In this document: positions 33,241-43,042 of the stretch, piece after piece
Numbering within the stretch: position 1 is the stretch's first letter
How the letters are laid out: the number at the start of each line of letters is the position of its first letter
Made by a program: the position numbers and the translations under genes
Assembly: GCA_020744225.1 (NCBI GenBank)
Contig: JAGMWG010000023.1
Coordinates: 434,001-498,000, forward strand
Source: Paraphoma chrysanthemicola
Lineage: Eukaryota > Ascomycota > Dothideomycetes > Pleosporales > Phaeosphaeriaceae
DNA: 64,000 nucleotides
Reading direction: 5' to 3'
The notes under the pieces: model-generated
The model's database searches: none
Told to the model about the DNA's origin: nothing
The model's input: only the letters and a program-made list of their open reading frames with translations

Positions 33241-33750
33241 AGCACTCATCGGGCTCGATGTTGACCGCACTGCAGTCGCTTGTGTTGTGACGATATTGAG
33301 GGGACCCGAAACTCGTGCTTCTGTGGCTCAATCACTGCATCAATCATTCCGATGTCGATAACATCTTGGTTCACTCCCGACATCAAGATCAACGGCGACA
33401 GCATGTTCACCTCACTGACTATTGGTGTCGATGCGAGCAAAAGCAAAAGGCGCTGTGGCTGGGTAGGCGAATAAGGCGATCGAAATATCCATGGTGTGAT
33501 CTCAATTACATCCGCAATTGGAAGCGAATTCGATCCCAGCGCACCACCTTTGTGAACGCCGGAAGGGATCAAGTGCCACGCGACCACCGGAGTTGTTCTT
33601 ATTGCTATGCTGCAGATCCTCAGGATACCGAAAAGCGCATACCAGTTCGATGAGCGCTTTGAGGCGATCATCCACAATGCACGCGGCCTAAACAAAAAGC
33701 TGCCGAAGAATGACACGACCACAGTGGTCAGATGGCGATTCAGAGAACTT
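33240..33750 (+). pseudogene. Unrecognised degenerate coding relic
   Basis: Peptide-like text occurs in adjacent plus frames: TIGVDASKSKRRCGWVGE, then HGVISITSAIGSEFDPSAPP, then FVNAGRDQVPRDHR in another frame, then VVLIAMLQILRIPKSAYQF, DERFEAIIHNARGLNKKLPK and TTTVVRWRFRE. The runs join by single-base frame changes and one stop. Together they look like one decayed protein of about 150 residues. I do not recognise the family. It could be chance; confidence is low. Confidence 0.3.
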
Positions 33751-34296
33751 TAGATGCACGAGTCCCTTCAGCGCAGCTTCCGGATCTATCGTCGGTCTGC
33801 CGTGAGCATCAAGAGCGTAATCAAAGGGGATTTGCTCTCCAGCACTCGATATCCTCCCTGCCTTGGCGTTCGTCGCCTGTCCCGCCTACCGTGCACGTTT
33901 TTCCGGATGAGCGAAACTCTGCGAGTATTGCCATCGTCCTCTCATAGGTTGCTATGGTAAGGACGGAAGGCTTTGTGTTAGCCATTGCGCGCAGTGTTGC
34001 ATAAACAACTGTGGCGAGAGGAGTGACTTGTGGTTAGTTGCCATGGTGGATGGCATTTCAAACACCACATCCTCTCTTTACTTACCCGGCCGAGAGTACC
34101 TTGTGCGAGCCGCTTTTCTTGGTTGATGTGGCACTGGTGTTTGACCGAATGTAGAACTGCCTTGCCCGAACTGAACATGTTGTGGATGTGATATATGCGG
34201 TGTCTCCAGTAAGTGACTGATTAGATGACTTGAATAAATAAGAATGTCATTATATAGGCGGTCTATGGAAAGCGATTGTATGCATAAGGACGCCAG

Positions 34297-34319
34297 TGAG
34301 CGAGCGAGCGAGCGAGCGC
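34297..34319. repeat. GAGC tetranucleotide repeat
   Basis: Five or more head-to-tail AGCG/GAGC units in a non-coding interval. Confidence 0.85.
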
Positions 34320-34563
34320 TGCGTAGAAACAGCCCTCAGAGTGCATTTCCCGAATGCAAGTCCTACACCAACACACCCCATGTGGTACCCATGTTGAACG
34401 AAGCTCTTGAAGCCTTGGGAAAAAGAGAGGCTGCGGGAACGCAGTAAAGCCAGGTACTTAGAACGCACATGAACCAGGTTAGACTTATGGAAGACTACCT
34501 GCCGCTCTGACACTGAAGTCGAAGCGCCAGAAACCAACGCAATCATTCCACTGACCCTAATGC

Positions 34564-35043
34564 TTAGATTGGTTTCGCACACTCTGGATTGCTGGGGCAG
34601 ACTTGGGTGCAGCCTAGACGCGAATTGTGAGTGCACAGGTCTTGTTCGCTCCTTGTAGAAGGGATGGCTTACCAAGGATACAGCCTATTGGACCGCCGTG
34701 ATCAATAGGTCCGCTAGGACCGCAACGTGTGTAGCAGTTACGCCGCGACCTGCAGTAAGGCCCATCGGGACCATCGGAATGGCAACATGGGTCAACGTTG
34801 CCGGTTCCTGGTGCAGGACAACCAGCTCTCTTGTCCAAAGTCTCAGGAGTACGCGCCCGAAGGGAAGTAACTTTTTCATAGGCTGCGACAGCTTGGTGAA
34901 TCTTCGTTACATCATCTATAGTGAGAAGGAGTTAGCTAGAGAGTCGCAAGGGAATGCCTCTCTAGATGTCACATACTCGGAGATGGTGCGGCCATAATAC
35001 CGCTGGTGAGAGCAAAGATCGTGGCAATAATGGTAAGCTTCAT
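34564..35043 (-). CDS. Secreted cysteine-rich peptide with Kex2-like pro-site
   Basis: Three exons, 35043-34977, 34915-34673 and 34613-34564, total 119 residues; donors GTATGT and GTAAGC, acceptors TATAG and TCTAG. A signal peptide (MKLTIIATIFALTSGIMAA) is followed by a propeptide ending LDKR, a dibasic Kex2-type site, and then a mature part of about 64 residues with 10 cysteines (GCP, DPCCH, YCRSRRNCYTRCG, GCILGCTQVCPS, ECAKPI), rich in Gly and Pro. The last two exons supply matching cysteines, supporting the splicing. This is an effector-like or antimicrobial-like architecture. No named family is recognised and no activity is claimed. Confidence 0.72.
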
Positions 35044-35190
35044 AGTTACCGCTGTTGATGTGTTGCAGATTGAGATTCGAAGTTTGGAAGAGATGCAGAG
35101 AAGGTTGTTCTGATCGCGATTGTGATGTCTGTGAGATGGCGAGATTCTAGAGGGCAGATTCAATGACCTCTTATAGCAACCTCTGGCCAC

Positions 35191-37438
35191 CCATAGGACC
35201 TTTGTCCTGGCCGTCTATGTGAAGATCTCTCGTGTATTACAGCCATGTGGTTAGGTTAGGGTCTGGAGGTGTCTTGGCTGTTGAAAAAGATATCACAGAT
35301 ACGAGCTCTACCTGCGGCTCAAGAGCGTCGTCCGGCCGTGTGCGAGGTCTATCCCGAAATAAACTATGCTTTGTAACATTCCTTGAAGCTATACAGAGAT
35401 TGCCGCAGTTGTGCGATTGGATAGTCGCGAGCACGTGACTTGAGTTCTCCGTGAAACCAGAGTACGGCGACCAACCTCCCAAGATGTGGCTGCAACAACA
35501 CTGCCCATGCCAAGTAGATCTGATATACTCAGTCTCGGGAAAATTAAAAAGTAGAAAAGAACTAGTCTTGTAGAAGACTTATCATGCGAAGCTACCTAGG
35601 ACTTTGGGGATTCTCATTGTATTCTTCATCACCTTGGTCAGCATGGCGCAGTTGGTTTTTGCTCAACATGATGCGTGGCTTCAAAATAAGTGCGCCGATC
35701 GTTAGACAGCGACAGGAACGAGCATAACAAGGATTCTTACGGAGATGTCGGCGCTCTCATGAAGCGAGAAAGAGTGTCAGCACGCAGTGCACGCTAAGAG
35801 ATTTGTAAACCTATTGAACGCTAGAGGGTTGATCTTATCAGACTTCCACATTTGGAGAACTGTAGGTCACTCTGAACCACCGAAAGAGCCCAGCTGTGCT
35901 AAATTGTGCTTCCTGAACGCGGCTACAGAGTCTTTGATATCCAGTGAAGGGCGGCAATGTAGTTCGTAGAAACCTGACCTCAGGTATCTGACAAATCCTG
36001 TCACAATATCGGGCCGATAACAATCAGCTTATAATGGCCACTTGTTCGAGGCGTGTAACTCTCTGTGCTGGATATGTCGCGGCTGCACCTTGCTGCCAGC
36101 TTGTGCAGCTGTGGCACTTGGCAAGCTATACCGGATCAAGCCACAGAATGCGAGGCTCACCTGACCTGAACACATCCCAGCGGATTAGCGTCGTGGTCAA
36201 TGTCAAGTCAACATGAAAGTGATGCTCACTCTCTCAACTCTCTGCTTGAGTTTCTAGTCACTGAAAAAGATCTCGGTTGCCACACCCTTCATCTTACACC
36301 AACCGCGTGTAGTGTTAGTCCATCCTGCGTCTACCAACCCTACAGAGTGCGCGGATGTAGATTGCTGGTTGCGCTACATAAATCATCAGGTCCAATTTCC
36401 CTGGCATACCTCTAGGTTGTCTTCCACACCCTAAGCATATCGTTTACCTGCCCCTTGGGTGCAGTCGGGAATCCGGTGCTTTTTCGCGCTCACTCACCCA
36501 CCCCCATCACACAATAGCAGTCGCCGCACCCGTCCGGCACCTTTGCTTGTTTTTCAACCCGTAACTGCTCTTGTGACAAAAGCACTTCCCCTTGATAGCA
36601 GTCTCAAATCGTCGTGTTACTATCCATTCTTCATGCAGCCTGTCAACCGGATAGTTTTTTTTCCACGACTGCCTCTACCTAGGAACATCCGAACCCGAGC
36701 CGGACAAATTGGCTTTCTTAGGGCCGCAGGTAGAGCAACGAATATGGCGGTTCATATATTCGTGGTTTGACCTCCACCACTCCCACATGTGACGAAGACC
36801 GATCCCCGATTCGTCATCCATATCTTAGGGAGAGCCAAAATCCAGACTTGGGCAGAACAGGAGAACACCAACACCGCGAAATAGTAGGCTCAAGTTTCTC
36901 GCAACACTGTAATGCGCAGCCTGGTCTATGGCTTCTTTTTAACGGATCTTTTCGCGAGGTAGATGGTCGACCAAAAGTCTGGTAGCGAAAGACACCACCT
37001 AGATCAATCGTCTCCGACGCGGTAGGCTGGATGTGTTCGGTACCGAGATATTTTTACCTATGGCGCATCAAATGCAGGGCCGTCCCATCGCAATCGTCCC
37101 AAGGTCATGGTATGCAATGTTCAGATCAACCGCGCCTAGATGACTCAATACCGCCCTCGCAGAACCAGGGATCATGTAGACACCGTTGAGGCATTCAGTC
37201 TACAGTATCATGAATAGATGCAGCTGGCGTGAGTAGTGCCTCAACTTGCGTTGGTTTTGGGACTAATCCATGGATCAGTTCACGAACCACGGTACACAAG
37301 TATTGCCTAGTTGAATTCGCAGCGCATGTTTCGTTTCCAATAGCAGTATATAATCCCCTCTCTACTCCTCTCTTTCTCACAAATCATCTCATCTCACATC
37401 AGACACAATTCCTTCACAAAAGCACCCCTTTTACCAAA
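35191..37438. other. Gene-poor 2.2-kb interval
   Basis: Only short shadow-like ORFs are present on both strands. The stretch 37330-37438 is CT-rich with a CAAA leader and is the likely promoter/leader of the gene at 37439. No mobile-element ends or tRNA were found. Confidence 0.4.
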
Positions 37439-38680
37439 ATGTCTTCACTAACACCCAACCTTACTTCTCTCGGCCACCACACCGCCACCCACCTCCTCAC
37501 CACCTTCCGCCTCGCCCTCTACCACTGCCGCGCAATCAAGCAGAACCGCGCAGCCTTCACCAAAACCACCTTCGCCACCATTGCAGAGGACTTGTCCCAC
37601 CCTCTGCACCCCTCCTTCGAACTATGCGTCTACAAGTACATGTCGCTGTTCGAAATGCTCGGCGTGAAGCTGCCTAATCTATGGCAATTACATAGCCACG
37701 TCCTAGCAAGCCAATTCCCCGTGATCCACGACTGGGTGATGGATATAGAGGGTAAGCAGAAGGGTGAACAAAGGAACAAGAAGAAAGATATGCGCAATAT
37801 GATTGCGCATAACTTCCAGACGGGCGATTTCTTTCGCGATGAAGAGGGATATCTGGGGGAAGAGCAGGAGCAGGATCGCCTTGCGGATGAGAGTATGGCG
37901 TTTCGTCCGGGCAAGTTTTGGAATTTGCTAGAGAAGGTTATTGAGCCCCTGATCAGCGATTTGGAGTACGCTGTGAAGGTGTTTGAGGAAGAGAGGGCTA
38001 AGATGCCGATCAAATTGGGTTGGAAGAAGGAGGTGGAGGATTGGAGTGCGCCGGTGGATCCGGAGTGTTGGGGGAAGGATGATGTGTTTTTGGCACCGGA
38101 GGGTGCGGGAGGCGAGGATGTGGTCGAGCCCTGGAATCTTCGTTTGCGTGACGAGGACGCTAATGACGCTGCTCAACCCTGGAATCTTCGTGTGCATGAG
38201 CAGGAAGCCAACGATGAGCCCCATCTATGCGAGGTTTTTGCGCACGACCAGGAAGACGACAATATTCCCCAACTCTCGGATCTTCGTATGCATGAGGACA
38301 AGGTCCACAGTAAATTTCATCCCTGGGATTTTCATGCGCAGCAACAAGAAGAGAAGGACGGCCTCGAACCTTGGGATCTTTGTGTGCAGAACGACGACGA
38401 AGAGCATGACGCTGACGAAGACATCGATGAAGACGACGAAGAGCTCGAATTACAATCCTGCAATCTTCGTGTGCAAGCAGAAGACGATCAGGAGACCGCC
38501 CAGCTCTGGACTTCATACACGCAGGAAGAGAACGACAAAGACGAGTTCCGACTCCGAGTCCTTCGTGTGAAAGAGCCAGAAGCACAAGATGAAGGTTACG
38601 AGAGTGTTGACTCATTTGTGGCGCATGAAGAGCTTGACACAGGTACCCTGTTCAATGTTATGGACGTTGAGGTCCCTTGA
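37439..38680 (+). CDS. Hypothetical protein with nine acidic 16-residue repeats
   Basis: The frame is open further upstream, but the ATG at 37439 in context AAAATGTC follows a typical leader, giving 413 residues. Residues 1-225 or so are helical and Trp/Leu/Lys-containing (FELCVYKYMSLFEMLG, MRNMIAHNF). The C-terminal half is a tandem array of 48-bp units with consensus xxPWNLRVxxxEANDE, starting at 38123, 38171, 38219, 38267, 38315 and 38363; a 13-residue acidic spacer (38411-38449) follows, then units at 38450, 38498 and 38546. Copies are diverged, W and LR being best kept. No family is recognised; the role is unknown. Confidence 0.75.
   Translation: MSSLTPNLTSLGHHTATHLLTTFRLALYHCRAIKQNRAAFTKTTFATIAEDLSHPLHPSFELCVYKYMSLFEMLGVKLPNLWQLHSHVLASQFPVIHDWVMDIEGKQKGEQRNKKKDMRNMIAHNFQTGDFFRDEEGYLGEEQEQDRLADESMAFRPGKFWNLLEKVIEPLISDLEYAVKVFEEERAKMPIKLGWKKEVEDWSAPVDPECWGKDDVFLAPEGAGGEDVVEPWNLRLRDEDANDAAQPWNLRVHEQEANDEPHLCEVFAHDQEDDNIPQLSDLRMHEDKVHSKFHPWDFHAQQQEEKDGLEPWDLCVQNDDEEHDADEDIDEDDEELELQSCNLRVQAEDDQETAQLWTSYTQEENDKDEFRLRVLRVKEPEAQDEGYESVDSFVAHEELDTGTLFNVMDVEVP
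38123..38593 (+). repeat. 48-bp coding tandem repeats (nine degenerate units)
   Basis: Nine in-frame 48-bp units are arranged six, then a 39-bp acidic spacer, then three. Units 1 and 2 (VEPWNLR and AQPWNLR) are the most alike; later units retain mainly the hydrophobic/aromatic positions and the acidic half. Confidence 0.85.
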
Positions 38681-38838
38681 TTCTGCCTATGTTCTACCTA
38701 GTCAGATGAATGCCATTATACAATTCCCACTTCCAGTTCCCTATTCATGCACCGTAACGCCGTCGCTCATATGTTGTGATGCTCATGTCTTCTTCTTGTG
38801 AGTCCTTCGTCTACCCTCGTGTTCTTGTCAATCACCGT

Positions 38839-40404
38839 CTAAGCATGCCCATTCAAGCTGCCCTGTCGCACCATCCAAGTAAGCAAATCCACCTTCGTGA
38901 CTACCGCCAAAGCACGTGGCTCGCCATCAACTCTCTCGGTGACTACTGCTGCACTGTTCCACTCGAAGAACTTGTTCAAATCACTTAGGGTCGTATCCTT
39001 GGTGATTTCTACAAACTCTCGACGCGAACCGGCCTTCTTCCTGCCCTCAGGGCCATCGAGATGCAAGTGTCCAAGATCAGTGACGACTTCGTTGAACTTG
39101 CGGAAATCGAACATGACGTCTTCGACGAGCGACTTTGCGGTTGCGCGGCCGGATGCGATGTAGGAGAGGAGGTTGCCGAGAGTCACCAGGCCAACGAGAC
39201 GAGCCTTGCCGCCGGATGAGTATGTTGATACGGGAAGCTGGTCGAAACCCTTCTCGCGCATGGTCTCAATGGCTTCGCTGCAGGGCGAGTTCGCTGGGAC
39301 GGTGGTAACGGGCTTGAGGCGGAGAGACGCAATGGTCGCACCGTGGAAAGAGTCCTTCTTGGAAATGGAGTCTCGACGCGATATCGACTGGTTGGCGCCA
39401 TTTGTGTTTGGTGTGAGTGGTGGGGTTGGTGGGAGGAGATCGTTGGCTGCGAGCCAGTCGTCGTCAACAAACTTGCTGAGGTAGCTTCGGATCGAGTCTG
39501 GAAGGATAACAACCACGACATCGTCCTTGCCCAGCTTCAAATCCTTCGCAGCCTCAACAGCCGCGGCCATGGCGCTGCCGCTGCTGCCACCGCACAGGAG
39601 ACCCTCCTCGGAGATCAATCTCCTTGCGTACTGGAAAGCTGTCCGATCGTCCGTCTTGTACCACTTGTCGACAATCTTTTGCTCCAAAACCTCAGGAATG
39701 AAGTCGTATCCGATACCCTCCACCTTGTAGCCCTCGTTGACATGCTCCTGGTTCAGGGACTCTGGCAGCGCCAAAATGCTGCCGTGAGGATCCGCGGCTA
39801 CAATCTTGACATCTTGCTTGTGCTTCCGCAGGCCCCTCGCCAAGCCTGTGATAGTGCCTCCAGTGCCTGCACCAGCTACCAGGCATGTGATCTTGCCCTC
39901 AGTCTGCGTCCAGACCTCCTCAGCCGTGCCGTACTCGTGCGCGAGCGGGTTGTCGGGATTCGAGTACTGGTCCAGGATATGTGCATTTGGCAACTCTTTC
40001 ACCAATTTCCTCGCTACGCCAATGTGCGACTCTGGGCTGTCCCATGCTGCGCTCGTCGGTGTTCTTATGATTTCCGCACCCAGTGCCTTAAGCACCGCCA
40101 CCTTCTCCGGACTCATTTTCTCGGGCAGGGTGATAATGGTCTTGTAGCCCTTCACGGCGGCAACCAGAGCAAGCCCGATGCCCGTATTACCGGACGTGGG
40201 CTCAATGAGGGTGTCGCCTGGCTTTATGCGCCCGGAGCGCTCCGCCTCTTCGATCATGCGCAGGGCGATGCGGTCCTTGACTGAGCCGCCAGCGTTGAAG
40301 GCTTCAACTTTGGCGTAGAAGGTCGCCTCGATGCCGAGAGACTGCGGAATCTTGTTAAGGCGGACCAGTGGCGTGTTGCCAATCTGCTGGGTGATGCTGT
40401 CCAT
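38839..40404 (-). CDS. CYS4: Cystathionine beta-synthase
   Basis: The ATG at 40404 gives 521 residues; the upstream open frame has only a GTG. The enzyme condenses L-serine and L-homocysteine to cystathionine in transsulfuration. The PLP-binding lysine lies in NAGGSVKDRIA. Also seen are TSGNTGIGLA (phosphate and substrate loop), GTGGTITGLARG (phosphate cradle) and CGGSSGSA. Two C-terminal CBS (Bateman) modules follow at about 375-515 (ANSPCSEAIETMREKGFDQL, then VEITKDTTLSDLNKFFEWNS). There is no N-terminal heme-binding region, as in yeast and fungal forms. Single exon and cytosolic. The symbol follows the yeast gene. A CACGTG box lies about 110 bases upstream. Confidence 0.96.
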   Translation of the reverse strand: MDSITQQIGNTPLVRLNKIPQSLGIEATFYAKVEAFNAGGSVKDRIALRMIEEAERSGRIKPGDTLIEPTSGNTGIGLALVAAVKGYKTIITLPEKMSPEKVAVLKALGAEIIRTPTSAAWDSPESHIGVARKLVKELPNAHILDQYSNPDNPLAHEYGTAEEVWTQTEGKITCLVAGAGTGGTITGLARGLRKHKQDVKIVAADPHGSILALPESLNQEHVNEGYKVEGIGYDFIPEVLEQKIVDKWYKTDDRTAFQYARRLISEEGLLCGGSSGSAMAAAVEAAKDLKLGKDDVVVVILPDSIRSYLSKFVDDDWLAANDLLPPTPPLTPNTNGANQSISRRDSISKKDSFHGATIASLRLKPVTTVPANSPCSEAIETMREKGFDQLPVSTYSSGGKARLVGLVTLGNLLSYIASGRATAKSLVEDVMFDFRKFNEVVTDLGHLHLDGPEGRKKAGSRREFVEITKDTTLSDLNKFFEWNSAAVVTERVDGEPRALAVVTKVDLLTWMVRQGSLNGHA

Positions 40405-40515
40405 CACGACTGGCGGGATGGCGGGGCGCGTTTTGGTGGATATGGTTGCGGTTGCGGTGAGCGTGATAGCGCAAGCTCTTCTGGTATATCCTTCTGTATG
40501 AGTGGACTGACTGCG

Positions 40516-40521
40516 CACGTG
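40516..40521. promoter_or_regulatory. CACGTG E-box upstream of cystathionine beta-synthase
   Basis: The palindrome CACGTG (context GCGCACGTGAAG) lies 112 bases 5' of the start codon. In yeast, CACGTG is the Cbf1/Met4 site of sulfur amino-acid genes. Its use here is inferred from position and gene function. Confidence 0.4.
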
Positions 40522-41460
40522 AAGAGGCAAGAAAATGGATTTGCGCAAGAGTCCGAGGCAATGTCGTGACTGCGCAGCAGTCGCAAAGGAAAATGTCACC
40601 AGGTTGACCCGCTCCTAGCCGCTACGCCACAGTTCCGCTCGCCGCTGCCCCACCATTCTTTCAGCCACAGAGACTGAGTCGCTTTCGTCTTAGCGCTCAT
40701 GCTCTCCGCACGTCTGAGTGCATGGTATTCTCTCCACAACACAGCAGTTTCATGACATAGTTGTCATCACCTCGCATGCAACGGGGCATTTCTCGGTATG
40801 GCAGTAATATCTACAACAGTTTCACTGATCTAATTCGTGGCTGAACATCGCACCGTGAATGTACACTCTTCGCCCATCAAGTGAGGCGTCCTGAAAGATT
40901 CACTCTGTGAAGAAAGGCGTGTCTAGCACTAATTCCTTCTTTGGGTATACTATGGTTTCCTTCCATCGTGGACTCCTTCTGTACATTCAGCAGCCACAAT
41001 CCTTGAGCTTCTAATATTGTTCACTGCTTTGTATTCGTACAATGAAATGCAAGTTTTATTTCCATTGGTTTCTGCGAACCTCACACTTTTATTTCATTCC
41101 TCGACTAGAATAGTCCCACTGATGATCTTTGAGGTCTTCCATCTCCCTCTAACTAATGTGAATGCAAACTATGGAAGAAGCTTTGTTTCATTATAGAACA
41201 TGCGTGCGGGCTCAAGCATTTCTGCGGCTATGTAGGTGGGCTGCAACCCGTCGTCGGCTTCCTGGCATCAGAACCCGTCCCGTCGGAGAGTGGCTTGAAA
41301 TGACCCGAAGATGAACCTGCGCTGCTTCGATCTCGGGTCGATATAGGAATTTTCCAAATGGAGCGAAGTGAGGAACATTCGCAAGAAGCAGGTATACTAT
41401 TTCCACCTGTAATAAGTAGTATAGTCTTGTTGGGACGATTCATTAAACTTCCTCAGACCT
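40522..41460. other. Intergenic region
   Basis: This region holds the promoter side of cystathionine beta-synthase and then an AT-rich stretch (40900-41200) without recognisable genes. Confidence 0.35.
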
Positions 41461-42060
41461 CTAAACCACAATTTCTTTTTTATACAGCAATCTTGCGTAC
41501 CACATCTTCGTGATGTTCGAGACTCCGCCCTTTTCAAGCCACGTCATATGGTTAAGCTCGTTACACACCCGGTAGTTTCGCACAACTGCCGAACGACCAG
41601 GATGCTGATGCACGCCGGCGCCTATCGCACATCCACACTCCAGTGAGTTCGCATCGTATACAATATACACTCGTAACCCGCCTGCAGGATCGACACACGG
41701 GCATCCGGCCGGCGCTGTGTGCTGACGATCAGCCTCACCGTGCATCGAGCGCCACCCCTGCAAGAGTTAGTGCAGACTAGATACATGGAACATACTCCTG
41801 GCTGAAAGGGAAAAGTGTCTAGCGAGTATACATCCCTGCCTATATTACTGCACCCTCAAATAAACTACCTCAGCACATCTATAAACCTTCTCGCACAGAT
41901 TGCCATAAACAGGAAATGGCACGGAACACCAAAACGTGTCCGTTAGTGCAATCTGCACGTATATCGCCAACGGCACGTTTGATCTACATGAACCCACGTG
42001 TAATAACAATCGCATATCGGCATCGGGAACAGCATTCTTCCAGTACATCTTCCTTCCCAA
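41461..42060 (-). CDS. Possible small two-exon cysteine-containing protein
   Basis: Two neighbouring minus-strand frames join through a plausible intron: the upstream exon ends CEKVYRCAE at a GTAGTT donor near 41870, and the intron ends CACTAACTCTTGCAG near 41760. Exon 2 then reads GWRSMHGEADRQ, GCPCVDPAGGLRVYIVYDAN, ECGCAIGAG and VCNELNHM to a stop at 41461. Cysteines are present in both exons. The start is uncertain: ATG codons lie at 42048 and 42015. I see no convincing signal peptide and recognise no family. The call depends on the splice match, so it is weak. Confidence 0.35.
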
Positions 42061-42274
42061 GATCTACGTCCTTGCTCGTCCCCGTTCCACCGGCCCGATA
42101 ATCCTATACCCGCCCATGCGGCTATTCGCCCACATAAACGCGCATCGCAGCCTGAAGTTCACACACCTGTCTCACCGCGTCCAACGCCCCGTGCCTGCCG
42201 AGCGTCAGCCACGCCCGGGAAGGAAGCGGAGCGCACGGAACGAGTCCGGTTGCGGCGTTGGGGCGTACTGGTGA

Positions 42275-43042
42275 TCGTGTGCCGAGGCGGACTTGGTGTC
42301 AGCGTAATTCGTGATGGCCGGGGAATGCGAAGGTGTTCAAGTAAGCTGATGATGAAGTGGCGTGGTTGTGAGGGCTGAAAGAGTGGGGACCGGGGCCTTG
42401 AAACCGGTGCGGCGGGTCGGGCGGAGAGGGAGAAGGAGGAAGGTGTGATGGGTTGTGATCCGGTCAGCTTAGAGGTGGTGAGGAACCGGTGGGTTGGGTG
42501 GATTACAGGGGTGGGATGATGGTGGTCAGATGAAGGGATAGGGAGCAGGCCACGATCGCATGGGCGAAATGGGGCCAGGGTACATGGATTGTGGCCGTGA
42601 AGGATTTTGAGAGTTAACCCTTGTGGTAAGTGGTCAGAATGGGAATGAGGGTATTTGAGGCAGTTATTGGCAAGGAAAATTCATTGATTTCGTGCTATTT
42701 GGGAAGTTCAAGCAAGACAGAACGCGAAACAGATGGAACTTAACTGAACCCAAGACATGAAGAGTGACAAGGTGCGTGAGGAGATAAGAAAGAAAGTAAA
42801 TCCACCAAATTCGGCCAACAACATCCCTCCTGTTCGACAGCGTCGATACAATATGGATGAGTCTGGGAAGAGAAAAGGTTTGTTTGCAACATTGGGCGGG
42901 AAACATGAAGAGATGTAGAAACTTGCCAATCAGTATGCACATTGCGGTTTAAGGCACAAAACAGGTACTCACACTCAAAGGTTGGCCAGAGTGAATGGGT
43001 TAATGCAAGTGAACTCCACCTTCTCAGCCTGCCAGAAGGACG
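42275..43042. other. Intergenic region
   Basis: GGGTGG-rich DNA in the left half, then an AT-richer part with short overlapping ORFs. No supported gene. Confidence 0.35.
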
